Below, one piece after another: positions 25,912 to 32,689 of a stretch of DNA of 33,871 nt. Position 1 is the first letter of the stretch. Every line of letters begins with the position of its first letter. This DNA is from Coriobacteriales bacterium. GTDB lineage: Bacteria > Actinomycetota > Coriobacteriia > Coriobacteriales > UBA8131. Under the pieces are notes generated by a model. It was not told where the DNA came from. It did not search any database and saw nothing but the letters and a program-made list of their open reading frames with translations. Location: assembly GCA_031279835.1 (NCBI GenBank), contig JAITHV010000122.1:1-33871 (forward strand), read 5' to 3'. The position numbers and the translations under genes were made by a program.

Positions 25912-26128
25912 AGCTTCATCAAGGCTGCCAGTCGCCGGCTCCGGGAAGGCTCAGTGCCCCTGCCGATCCTAAGGTCCGGGGGGTGTTGCCGCCGGAGCCG
26001 CGGTGCCGCCGCTGCTGATAGGGACCTGCCGGGCGAGACTACGCCAAGGCTCATCGTAATGTGGGTGCAGCAGGCGGAGCCAGACCACTGCGACGTGGCC
26101 GCGACCGACCTACGGGAAAGGATGCACC
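25912..26128 (+). ncRNA. Candidate bridge RNA region of the IS110 element
   Basis: IS110-family elements are known to express a structured bridge RNA, in the IS110 group from the non-coding left end. This 217-nt left end is GC-rich and has a long-range pair AGGTCC (25972-25977)/GGACCT (26022-26027) that encloses a GC-rich internal loop region, followed by more self-complementary sequence. Location and folding potential fit; donor and target guide loops were not identified. Confidence 0.4.
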
Positions 26129-27307
26129 ATGCAAGACTACGAGGTCACGGTAGGGCTGGACGTCGGCAAGTCGTTCCACCACATGTACGCCCTGGACAAG
26201 AGCGGCGCCGTCGTCGCGAACCGCAGGGTCGCCCAGCACGAGCAGGAGCTGGCCGAGGCGTTCGCGGCCCTGCAGGGCTGCGGCAGCGTGCTGGTCGTCG
26301 TGGACCAGCCGAACAACATAGGGGCATTGCCCATAGCCGTCGCCAGGAGGGCCGGGTGCGACGTGGCCTACCTCCCTGGGCTCGCCATGCGCCGCGCGGC
26401 CGGCATCCTTCCCGGCGACGCCAAGACGGACGAGCGCGACGCCTTCGTCATCTGCATGACCGCGAGGTCCATGCCGCAAAGCCTCAGGGCGCTGCCGGCG
26501 GAGAGCGAGCTCAGGGCCGGCCTTTTGGCCCTGAGCTCCTACGACGAGGACTGCCGCTGCGACCTCACTCGCGAGGTCAACCGCCTCAGGGCCCACTTGG
26601 TCGAGTGCTGCCCGCCTTTCGAGAGGGCGCTCGGCGAAGGCGCGCCCGGCCCCTTCGTCTTGAGGATGCTGGAGAAGTACGGAGGGCCGTGGGGCATGCG
26701 CAAGGCCGGGAAGGCGGCCGTCAGGCGCTGGGCGGCCAAGGAGAAGCGGGTGCCGGCCAAGGCCTTCGAGCGCCTGCTGGACGCGGCCTGGGAGATGGCC
26801 TGCGCCCCTGACGGCGCCGCCCTGCGAGAGCAGTTCGCGATACCCGCCTGCGCGGCGCGCATAGCCGAGCTGGCGAGGGCGCGCAAGGCCGCCGAGGCCG
26901 AGATCAGGTCCCTGCTCGCCGGCGACCCGTCGTTCATCGTGCTCACGTCCCTGACCGGCGTCGGCGTGAAGACGGCCGCGGCGCTCGTCGTCCATGTCGA
27001 CATCGCGCGCTTCCCCGACGTCGACCACCTAGCGTCCTACGCCGGCATCGCGCCGAGGACGCGCCAGTCGGGCACCTCTGTCAAGGGAGAGTCCGCGCCG
27101 CGGGCGGGCAACAAGGCCCTGAAAAGCGCCTTGTTCCTCTCCGCGTTCGCCTCGCTTCGGGCCGACCCGCTGTCCCGCGAGTACTACGACCGCAAGCGCG
27201 CCGAGGGCAAGAAGCACAACGCGGCCCTCATATGCCTGGCGCGCCGGAGGCTGAAGGTCATGTACGCCATGATGCGCGACCTCAAGCCGTACCGCGCCGC
27301 CGCCTGA
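26129..27307 (+). CDS. IS110-family transposase (DEDD recombinase)
   Basis: 392 residues, complete. The N-terminal RuvC-like DEDD domain has Asp11 (GLDVGK), an Asp59 (VVVDQPNN) where many members have Glu, and Asp101/Asp104 (KTDERDA). The C-terminal Transposase_20 domain includes LTSLTGVGVKTAAALVVHVD, FPDVDHLASYAGIAPRTRQSG with the likely nucleophilic Ser, and GNKALKSALF. The VVDQP variant is what I recall from actinobacterial members, so it is probably active rather than broken. GGAAAGGATGCACC precedes the ATG. The gene appears intact, so the element may be mobile. Confidence 0.95.
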   Translation: MQDYEVTVGLDVGKSFHHMYALDKSGAVVANRRVAQHEQELAEAFAALQGCGSVLVVVDQPNNIGALPIAVARRAGCDVAYLPGLAMRRAAGILPGDAKTDERDAFVICMTARSMPQSLRALPAESELRAGLLALSSYDEDCRCDLTREVNRLRAHLVECCPPFERALGEGAPGPFVLRMLEKYGGPWGMRKAGKAAVRRWAAKEKRVPAKAFERLLDAAWEMACAPDGAALREQFAIPACAARIAELARARKAAEAEIRSLLAGDPSFIVLTSLTGVGVKTAAALVVHVDIARFPDVDHLASYAGIAPRTRQSGTSVKGESAPRAGNKALKSALFLSAFASLRADPLSREYYDRKRAEGKKHNAALICLARRRLKVMYAMMRDLKPYRAAA

Positions 27308-27317
27308 GACAGACGAA

Positions 27318-27374
27318 GGCGCAGCAAGGCAGGAGGCTTGATCGAGGGCCCGCCTTGCTGCGCCCCCGATCAAG
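27318..27374 (+). ncRNA. Interleaved inverted repeats forming a potential H-type pseudoknot
   Basis: Arm A GGCGCAGCAAGGC (27318-27330) pairs perfectly with GCCTTGCTGCGCC (27352-27364). Arm B CTTGATCG (27337-27344) pairs perfectly with CGATCAAG (27367-27374). The order A-B-A'-B' is that of a classical pseudoknot with loops of 6, 7 and 2 nt. It starts 11 nt after the transposase stop. It could be part of an element-encoded RNA or a DNA-level recombinase site. Confidence 0.5.
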
Positions 27375-27481
27375 GGAGAGCGGCAGGCCGGGGCTTCAAG
27401 GCGCTGCGCCGTCGCGCCTGGCCCTGCGGCCGGCACAAGGCAGGGCGCACTCGCCCTTCGCTGCGTTCTTGTCTCAAACGC

Positions 27482-27621
27482 CTGAGCCGCGCGGGCCGCA
27501 GCGATTCGCCCTTCGAATCGCGCGCGCGGGTCGAGCGGCGGCCTTCACAGCGGCGAGGGCGCTGCAAGGCGGCGCGGCTCAGCGCCTGCCTGTGAGAAAC
27601 CACGCCCTGGTTTGACACAGG
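27482..27621 (+). repeat. Nested and adjacent palindromes near the right end of the IS110 element
   Basis: CTGAGCCGCGC (27482-27492) pairs with GCGCGGCTCAG (27572-27582), enclosing a perfect GCGATTCG/CGAATCGC hairpin with a 5-nt loop (27501-27521). Right after comes an imperfect palindrome with 14-bp arms and two mismatches (27589-27621, CCTGTG...CACAGG). This non-coding end is far more structured than expected by chance and may be RNA or a recombination end. Confidence 0.55.
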
Positions 27622-27685
27622 CCGCCGGCAGCGCGTGCGCCCGCGTCTGCCCCTGCTGCGTCGCGCCAGCACTTGCAGCCAGTCG

Positions 27686-28285
27686 TCAAGCCAAGTTGGC
27701 GTACGGATGCTCTTGCATCACGTACTCAGTAGGCTTACCTGTTCGATCCTCTTCAGCCGCGTACACCTTGGCGGCTAAGAACAGCAAATACGTACCCCCT
27801 TCCTCCATCATGACGTAACCGCTGGCATACATTCCTGACGGCATCGCGTACTGTGATGTGGGCGAGTCTTTCACGATGCGCGCAGGCTCAAACACGGGCA
27901 GTATTTGTCCAACCGCGATGCCATCGCCCTGGTACACCCTCACCACGCGCATATCTGAGAGGAAGGACTGGTACTGATACCTGCGATCACCCTCAAACAC
28001 GCACGAAACAATTACGGGACTCCGCGCGATGACGTCTGCGGGGCCCGCATGCAAGTCAAGTGTCCGATCGGGCTCGGGCACCATGTCCTGGTCAAGCGAA
28101 AAGGCAGGCATGGCTCGATACGGCATATCCAGCAAACGGTCCATGTCTGCGTTGATGTCAGTGAAGCTTAAACGAGTATATATGCCTACAACAACACAAA
28201 CGACCACAAGTCCAGCCCATACGCTTCCCCACACAAAGCGAGCCCGTGACGTGATTACGGGCAACCATCTCATGTCATCTCTCAT
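27686..28285 (-). CDS. Single-TM exported protein, C-terminus lost to the IS110 insertion
   Basis: A 199-residue ORF with one N-terminal TM helix (about 18-37, GSVWAGLVVVCVVVGIYT) and an extracytoplasmic beta-rich domain. The segment MMEEGGTYLLFLAAKVY and the preceding VGQILPVFEP resemble small exported proteins of unknown function found beside ABC transporters. Its last three codons (Asn-Leu-Ala-stop) are supplied by the insertion sequence; the original C-terminus seems to lie at 25668-25910. It begins inside the ABC ATPase gene (11-nt overlap), so the two formed an operon. Function unknown; likely inactive or shortened. Confidence 0.72.
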   Translation of the reverse strand: MRDDMRWLPVITSRARFVWGSVWAGLVVVCVVVGIYTRLSFTDINADMDRLLDMPYRAMPAFSLDQDMVPEPDRTLDLHAGPADVIARSPVIVSCVFEGDRRYQYQSFLSDMRVVRVYQGDGIAVGQILPVFEPARIVKDSPTSQYAMPSGMYASGYVMMEEGGTYLLFLAAKVYAAEEDRTGKPTEYVMQEHPYANLA

Positions 28286-28577
28286 GGATCCTGCCTTCGA
28301 TCATCTCGAAGCGTCTGCTGCACAGCGTAGCAATCTCATCGTCATGATGGGAGGCGATCAGTATGGTCGCGCCCCTTTGCTGTTCCTCGCGAATAACACC
28401 ATATACCAACTCTAGCCCGCTCGCGTCGAGGGCGTTGGTGGGCTCGTCGAGGACGATCAGCTCGGGTCGCTCCATTATCGCCTGCGCGATACCCAGTCGC
28501 TGCTTCATGCCGAGGCTGCATTTTCTGTAGGTTCGCCGGTCATCGCTGTCAAGTCCTCGTCGTACCTCAGGAAAAAC
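28275..28577 (-). pseudogene. ABC transporter ATP-binding protein, 5' half missing
   Basis: From the edge of the second insertion sequence the frame reads VFPEVRRGL, then the ABC signature region SLGMKQRLGIAQAIM, Walker B LIVLDEPTNALD and the switch His in IASHHDDEI. The Walker A half, about 130 residues, is absent and not found on the far side of the element, so the insertion was accompanied by a deletion or rearrangement. The ORF track shows only a part starting at an internal Met. It was the upstream partner of the 199-residue membrane protein. Confidence 0.85.
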
Positions 28578-28600
28578 GCCCGCGAAACGAGTCGCTTACC

Positions 28601-28701
28601 TCACATGCCAATGCCCGCAAACGGAAAACCGTTTGGGGCCGAGCGTGAACAAGGGTAACCTTGGCATGTGACTGCATTCACGGAGCGGAGGGTTACCCTT
28701 G
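28601..28701. repeat. Interleaved perfect palindromes at the left end of the DDE element
   Basis: TCACATGCCAA (28601-28611) pairs with TTGGCATGTGA (28661-28671). CAAGGGTAACC (28650-28660) pairs with GGTTACCCTTG (28691-28701). A CAAACGG/CCGTTTG hairpin (28618-28635) sits inside. The order 1-2-2'-3-1'-3' is interleaved. Likely transposase binding sites or a structured leader that limits transposase translation. Confidence 0.65.
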
Positions 28702-28719
28702 GGAGACAGGATATCACTC

Positions 28720-29957
28720 ATGGCACGCAAGGAGCTTACGAAGTCGAAGGCGCAGGAGTACTCGAGGGCCGGCAAGAAACGGAAGGGGCAGATGCTCGAC
28801 GCCCTGTGCGAAGACACCGGCTGGAGCCGCGACAACGCCCGCAGGAAGCTCAAGAGGGCGCTCGGCGCGAGGGGCGCGGGCGCAGGGGCGCCAAAGGCGA
28901 GGGGCCCCTGAAGCACGGTGCCAGGGCCAGGGCGGTCCTGACCAACGCGTAGGCGCTGTCCGACTGCGCGTGCGGCCAGTACCTGGCGGTGCAGATGAGG
29001 GACGGCATGCTGGAGCGGCTCCTGGCCAACAGGGAGCTCAGGGACGGCCTGATGAACAAGGGCGCCGCCGCCGTCTTGGCCGACGACGCGGCCATCGAGG
29101 AGCTGCGTGCGATGTCAGCGGCGGCGATCGACCGCTACCTGAGGGGGGCGCGCAAGGGCCTCGAGCCGCTGGCCAAGTCTGCCACCAGGCGCTCGAGCTG
29201 CGCGCTGCGAAACGAGATCCCGTTCGGCACGTCCCACGCGCCCGTCGACAGGCCCGGCCACCTGTCGATCGACACCGTGGCGCACTGCGGCTCGACCCTC
29301 AAGGGCGACTGCCTCTGGACGCTGAACTCCATGGACGTGCTAACAGGCTGGACCGAGACGGTGACGGTGCGGAACAAGACGGCGCGGTGGGTCCGGCATG
29401 GCCACGAGGAGATACTGCCGGCCATTCCCTTCAAGGTGCTCGCCGCCAACTACGACGGCGGCTCCGAGTTCATAAACGCGGAGACGGCGGGCTTCTCCAA
29501 GCTCATGCACTACCAGATGACCCGCTCGCGGCCGTACCGGTCGAACGACAACGCGCACGTGGAGCAGCGAAACGGCGACGCGGTTCGCCGCTACGACTTC
29601 CGTTACCGCTACGAGGACGCCGAGGCGACGGGCGTGCTGAACAGGCTGTGGTACTGGGCGAGCCTGCGCAAGAACTACCTCGTCCCCTGGAGGAAGTGCG
29701 TCGGCCACACCAAGACCAGGAGCGGGCGGACCCGCGGCGCCTGCGACAGCCCGAAGACGCCCTGCCAGAGGGCGTTGGAGTCCGGTCACGTGAGCGCCGA
29801 AAAGAAGGCGGAGGCAGAAAAGACGCTCAAAGGTCTGAACGACGCCCATGTGACCAGAAAGATCAACGAGCTTCAGCACGCGCTGTTAGGGATACTGAGC
29901 GACAAAGCTATGCTAGAGTTCGTAGACGAGGCAGTAAGGGCGGTGACAGCCGCATGA
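28720..29957 (+). pseudogene. Broken integrase-core transposase (ISNCY-like)
   Basis: The N-terminal helix-turn-helix part (from ATG 28720, MARKELTKSKAQEYSRAG) runs to a stop at 28911 in one frame. The homologous continuation is in the next frame (GPLKHGARARAVLTNA), is stopped by a TAG at 28950, and then continues in that same frame as ALSDCACGQYLAVQM to the end. The catalytic core is intact in the 322-residue downstream ORF: Asp in HLSIDTVAH, Asp in NYDGGSEFIN, Glu in NAHVEQRNG. A -1 frameshift might be programmed, but the extra stop makes it a pseudogene. The family resembles integrases with the RSRPYRSNDNAHVEQ pattern. Confidence 0.85.
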
Positions 29958-29978
29958 CATCGGGCCCATTTCGCGGGC

Positions 29979-30120
29979 ATAATTAAATGAGGTACTATGC
30001 TATAGTATCTAATCATTAATCTTCTATATATATATAGATTTTATATATCACTAGTTCTATATCATGTTTATATATCGAAAAGAGGGTGCGAGAGATATCC
30101 TGGCTGAACCAAGCTGATAC
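29979..30120. other. AT-rich island next to the DDE element
   Basis: About 130 nt with long runs of A/T (repeated TATATA, and a perfect TACTAT-GCT-ATAGTA palindrome at 29992-30006) inside a GC-rich chromosome. No gene is seen from 29979 to 30249. It could be a relic of foreign DNA or a promoter/melting region. A GGGCATG/CATGCCC pair near 30143-30170 may end transcription of the DUF2085 gene. Confidence 0.6.
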
Positions 30121-30249
30121 TGGGAGCGATGCTAGGTGTTAGAGGGCATGCCCAAGAAAGGCCCATGCCCACCCCGAACGAGCATGCTGGCCAGACCAGG
30201 CAACACCCGCACAAGCCTCAACGCCGGCCTCATGGACACCATGCATACG

Positions 30250-31041
30250 TCAATGAAAAAGGGCGTCAAGAGAGTCGATGCCGAGCAAGGTGCCGAGCAC
30301 CAACTCGCGCACGCCTCCCAGCAGGGCTATCTCGAAAAGCCCCATCGCCGCCGCTAGGCCAATCGCGCGCGCCCAGCGCGACACGGCCACGACGCGCACA
30401 ACGCCGCCGCCGCCGCCGCTGTTGCCGCTGCCGCTGTTGCCGCTGCCCACGAGTCCGGCCTGACACTGCAGCCGGGGGTCGAGGCGGCGCGTGAGGCCGA
30501 GCACCAGCAGGTTGACGCCAAGAATGATAGCAATAAAGGCAGCAAGCGCCGCCAGCGGCCCGACGACGCCGAGATAGGGGTAGCCCAGATAGAACGCTGC
30601 TGCGGCCAAGGCCACTGCGGCCCACACGGCGAGGGCCTCGCGCGGCCGCGCCAAAACGCGGGCCGTGTCGTCAAAGCTGCTGACCAGCTCGATGACCGCA
30701 CAGGAGGCAAACACGCCGATAGCGCTGCCGGCACCGATGCCGGTGGCGTAGCGGATGAGGTTGTCCGTCTCTCTCAACCCAACATACGAGGTGACGCCAT
30801 CTACTATGAGCGACATGCCGAGCGCGACGGTGGCCAAGACGACAGGCAGAGGCGGAAGGGCAGACGGGCGAAAGGGGCGTCGGCGGTAGAGCAACAAGAT
30901 GGCGAGCACGGTGAAGACGAGCCCAAGGTAGATCCCTGTGTCGCGCGCGCAGGCTGAGAAGTACAGTCCGTCAACCTCGAAGGTTCGCGAGGTGAGCTGG
31001 TGGCAAAACCCGTGCCCGAAGAAGTAGAGGAGCTCTTGCAT
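30250..31041 (-). CDS. DUF2085 multi-pass membrane protein
   Basis: 263 residues with about six TM helices. The N-terminal region GHGFCHQLTSRTFEVDGLYFSACARDTGIYLGL carries the Cys-His-Gln and C-A-R-x-T-G-I-Y pattern that defines DUF2085. A Gly/Ser/Asn-rich loop (GSGNSGSGNSGGGGG) before the last helix is encoded by short repeats. Function unknown; the conserved Cys/His suggest metal or redox chemistry at the membrane. It starts 2 nt after the stop of a 35-codon micro-ORF and so is probably translationally coupled to it and to the regulator upstream. Confidence 0.85.
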   Translation of the reverse strand: MQELLYFFGHGFCHQLTSRTFEVDGLYFSACARDTGIYLGLVFTVLAILLLYRRRPFRPSALPPLPVVLATVALGMSLIVDGVTSYVGLRETDNLIRYATGIGAGSAIGVFASCAVIELVSSFDDTARVLARPREALAVWAAVALAAAAFYLGYPYLGVVGPLAALAAFIAIILGVNLLVLGLTRRLDPRLQCQAGLVGSGNSGSGNSGGGGGVVRVVAVSRWARAIGLAAAMGLFEIALLGGVRELVLGTLLGIDSLDALFH

Positions 31042-31043
31042 CG

Positions 31044-31151
31044 TCAGGCGCCTACGTCATGCGCTGACGACACCGTGCGGGCGGGCTTTGGCTCGGGCTT
31101 TGGCTCGGGCTTTGGCTTGGGCTTTGGCTTGGGCTTGGGCGCCAGGGGCAT
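31044..31151 (-). CDS. 35-residue Lys-Pro repeat micro-ORF
   Basis: Too short for the ORF track. Its ATG overlaps the stop codon of the upstream regulator gene (TGATG arrangement) and its stop lies 2 nt before the DUF2085 start. The product is MPLA followed by a (KP)n/(EP)n stretch and ARTVSSAHDVGA. It may exist mainly to couple translation of the two flanking genes, or encode a small rigid peptide, or be chance reading of a 12-bp tandem repeat. No separate Shine-Dalgarno needed because of the overlap. Confidence 0.4.
   Translation of the reverse strand: MPLAPKPKPKPKPKPEPKPEPKPARTVSSAHDVGA
31083..31140. repeat. 12-bp tandem repeat, about 4.8 copies
   Basis: GGGCTTTGGCTC/T repeated four times with a partial fifth. 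The unit is a multiple of three, so expansion or contraction would lengthen or shorten the Lys-Pro micro-ORF without shifting its frame. Confidence 0.85.
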
Positions 31152-31606
31152 CAAAAGCCGCCTGTATCCGCTGCCTCAATGCCTGTGTCGAGCGGCGGCA
31201 GGCCGAGCTCCCGCAAGAACTGATAGAGCCGCAGGTTGTCGTAACCGTGGTTGATGGCGAATATTACCGCCGCGTCGCGCTTGATGAGCGGGTGGAGCGC
31301 ACCAGAAGAGGTGATCGCGAGCATGCGCTGCGTGGTGCGCAGGTCTAAATGCATGGCGATTGCCACCGAGAGGTAGTAGTCGCGCCCGCCTACCCTCGTG
31401 CCGTCGAGCAACTGGTAGCCGTACGTGCGCGCGATGTTCGCGTTGCGGATGACGGTGCTTCTCTGATGCCCCGTGGCGAGGAACAGCTCGTTGAAGAAGT
31501 CGCGGATGTCGGGGTCGAGAAAGCTCTCCCAGCCGCCCTGCGGGAAGCTGTCGCCCTTCAACTTGTTCATCATCACCTGGGAGTCGAGCTCATGGCCAGA
31601 CGTCAT
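31151..31606 (-). CDS. Helix-turn-helix (Xre-like) regulator, kinase-associated type
   Basis: 151 residues from the ATG at 31606, which has AAGGAGG 4 nt upstream; the longer ORF-track start is not supported. The middle segment STVIRNANIARTYGYQLLDGTR, followed by RDYYLSVAIAMHLDLRTTQRML, reads like a helix-turn-helix of the Cro/Xre fold. The C-terminus IKRDAAVIFAINHGYDNLRLYQFLRELGLPPL matches proteins I recall encoded next to Ser/Thr kinases in Clostridia and Coriobacteria; such a kinase gene lies about 1.3 kb away here. It may be a kinase substrate and probably regulates its own operon through the 11-bp repeats upstream. Confidence 0.7.
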   Translation of the reverse strand: MTSGHELDSQVMMNKLKGDSFPQGGWESFLDPDIRDFFNELFLATGHQRSTVIRNANIARTYGYQLLDGTRVGGRDYYLSVAIAMHLDLRTTQRMLAITSSGALHPLIKRDAAVIFAINHGYDNLRLYQFLRELGLPPLDTGIEAADTGGF

Positions 31607-31667
31607 GGTTCCTCCTTTGTGCACCGTAACCGAGAGTGTAGCACAGCGAGCACGGCGAGGCCGTGAC

Positions 31668-31700
31668 GAGGGACGCGCGAGGGACGCGCGAGGGACGCGC
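31668..31700. promoter_or_regulatory. Three 11-bp tandem repeats upstream of the HTH gene
   Basis: GAGGGACGCGC occurs three times head to tail at 11-bp spacing, about one helical turn, 62-94 bp upstream of the HTH regulator start and close to a weak TACACT -10 (31635-31640, minus strand). The rest of the 338-nt divergent region (31607-31944) shows no gene. Iteron-like operator is a reasonable guess. Confidence 0.5.
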
Positions 31701-31944
31701 AAGCAAAAACCGCATGAAATACTACTGTCAGGGGCATGTCAGGGAGTCGTCGTGAGGCAGCGTCGCTCCGTCAACGCCGATGACACAGTTCTCACTTTTG
31801 AACAACAGAGCGCTAAACACCCGCAATTGTCACATGCTTCCTTATCACAGGATCCTATCATTCTCGCCGCATGGCAGGCGCTGATGCGTCTGACCGGACA
31901 TCTCCCCCACTGTCTGGCGCATAGTGCCAGGAAAGGAGCCCGCT

Positions 31945-32571
31945 ATGAAACAGTCCCGGACCGCCCCCAAGATCAAGAAGGTGCTCTGTTGTGTCGTCGC
32001 CTGCGTGTTTGCCCTCGCGTTGACCGTCGGGCTGACCGCCTGCAACGGCAAGCAGACGGCACAGGGCAACACGAAGCAGGCCAGCCAGCAAAAGGACGCG
32101 AACAAGACAAAAGGCAAGGACTCCTCTTCCAAGGCCGCCGCCAAGGCAAGCGTCTCCACCGGCAAGGCAGCACCCGACTTCTCCTTCACTGCGTCCGACG
32201 GCAAGTCCGGCAAGCTGTCTGACCTCAAGGGCAGCCCCGTGCTGGTCAGTTTCTGGAAATCCTCTTGCAAGCCATGCGCCAAGGATCTCGCCGGACTTGC
32301 GCGCCTCAAGAAGGAGAACCCGAGCCTCGTCGTGCTGGGTGTCAATGTCGGCGACGATGAGAAGGCCTTCAACGACTTCGTGAGCAAGCAGGACAAGAAC
32401 ATCACGTGGGTGCTTGACAAGAACGCCGACATAGCAGGCAAGTACCCATCCGACGGCCTCCCCTACTCGGTGCTAGTGGGCAAGGACGGCAAGGTCGCCC
32501 AGACCTTCAAGGGAGCCGGTGCCGACCCCTTCAAGACGTTCCAGGCCGCGTACCAGAAGGCGGTCAAGTAA
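31945..32571 (+). CDS. Thioredoxin-like (TlpA/ResA-type) thiol-disulfide lipoprotein
   Basis: 208 residues from the ATG at 31945 with AAAGGAG upstream; the ORF-track start seven codons earlier is less likely. Lipoprotein signal peptide with lipobox LTAC (Cys33), a Lys/Ser/Ala/Gln-rich spacer (about 34-72), and a thioredoxin fold (about 75-208) with active site C108-K-P-C111 (SSCKPCAKD) and a cis-Pro region DGLPYSVLVGKDG. It probably reduces or exchanges disulfides on exported proteins, outside the membrane. It is followed by a strong hairpin. No partner CcdA-like gene is visible. Confidence 0.92.
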   Translation: MKQSRTAPKIKKVLCCVVACVFALALTVGLTACNGKQTAQGNTKQASQQKDANKTKGKDSSSKAAAKASVSTGKAAPDFSFTASDGKSGKLSDLKGSPVLVSFWKSSCKPCAKDLAGLARLKKENPSLVVLGVNVGDDEKAFNDFVSKQDKNITWVLDKNADIAGKYPSDGLPYSVLVGKDGKVAQTFKGAGADPFKTFQAAYQKAVK

Positions 32572-32608
32572 TCGTCACCTGCATTCGGGCACACCTGCCT
32601 CGCTTCGG

Positions 32609-32689
32609 GTGACTCGACGTCCCGGTCGTCGCACAGTGACTCGACGTCCCGGCCGTCGCACAGTGACTCGACGGCCGGGACGTCTCACC
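32609..32689. repeat. Three 27-bp tandem repeats with an inverted core in the third
   Basis: Units at 32609-32635, 32636-32662 and 32663-32689 share GTGACTCGAC at the start. Units 1 and 2 continue GTCCCGG(T/C)CGTC; unit 3 continues GGCCGGGACGTC, the reverse complement of the core. Hence units 1 and 2 can each pair with unit 3. Not a CRISPR, because the units are contiguous without spacers. Confidence 0.8.
32643..32684 (+). terminator. Perfect 16-bp hairpin after the thioredoxin-like gene
   Basis: GACGTCCCGGCCGTCG (32643-32658) and CGACGGCCGGGACGTC (32669-32684) are exact reverse complements with a 10-nt loop, 71 nt after the stop. No U-tract follows, so it could be a non-canonical terminator of high-GC bacteria or an insulator before the kinase gene. 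The remaining sequence to 32871 shows no gene. Confidence 0.5.

Larger units (their letters stand above)
25906..27701 (+). mobile_element. IS110-family insertion sequence, about 1.8 kb
   Basis: Contains a full-length IS110 transposase with long non-coding flanks on both sides (about 215 nt left, about 390 nt right). The bounds are proposed from the identical TTGGCG present at both ends (25906-25911 and 27696-27701). Joining the host sequence there keeps the minus-strand frame of the interrupted gene. No terminal inverted repeat is seen, as usual for IS110. Exact ends are uncertain by a few bases because of the shared hexamer. Confidence 0.65.
28578..29978 (+). mobile_element. Decayed DDE (rve-type) insertion sequence, 1401 bp
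   Basis: Bounded by perfect 10-bp terminal inverted repeats GCCCGCGAAA (28578-28587) and TTTCGCGGGC (29969-29978). It carries a single transposase reading frame that is now broken. No target duplication is seen next to the ends, in line with loss of flanking DNA on one side (the ABC gene is cut on the left and nothing related lies to the right). Confidence 0.8.

Noticed and set aside
26051-27028. 325-residue minus-strand ORF opposite the IS110 transposase
   Set aside because: Antisense frame of a clear transposase gene.
28911-28952. Programmed -1 frameshift as the explanation for the two-part transposase
   Set aside because: A frameshift alone would not give a product because a TAG at 28950 interrupts the continuing frame; decay is simpler.
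30129-30494. Plus-strand ORFs at 30129 and 30136
   Set aside because: Low-complexity Arg/Pro-rich shadows that run into the antisense of the DUF2085 gene; no ribosome site or family.
32609-32689. Possible CRISPR array
   Set aside because: Three contiguous 27-bp units without spacers, one with an inverted core, and no cas genes.
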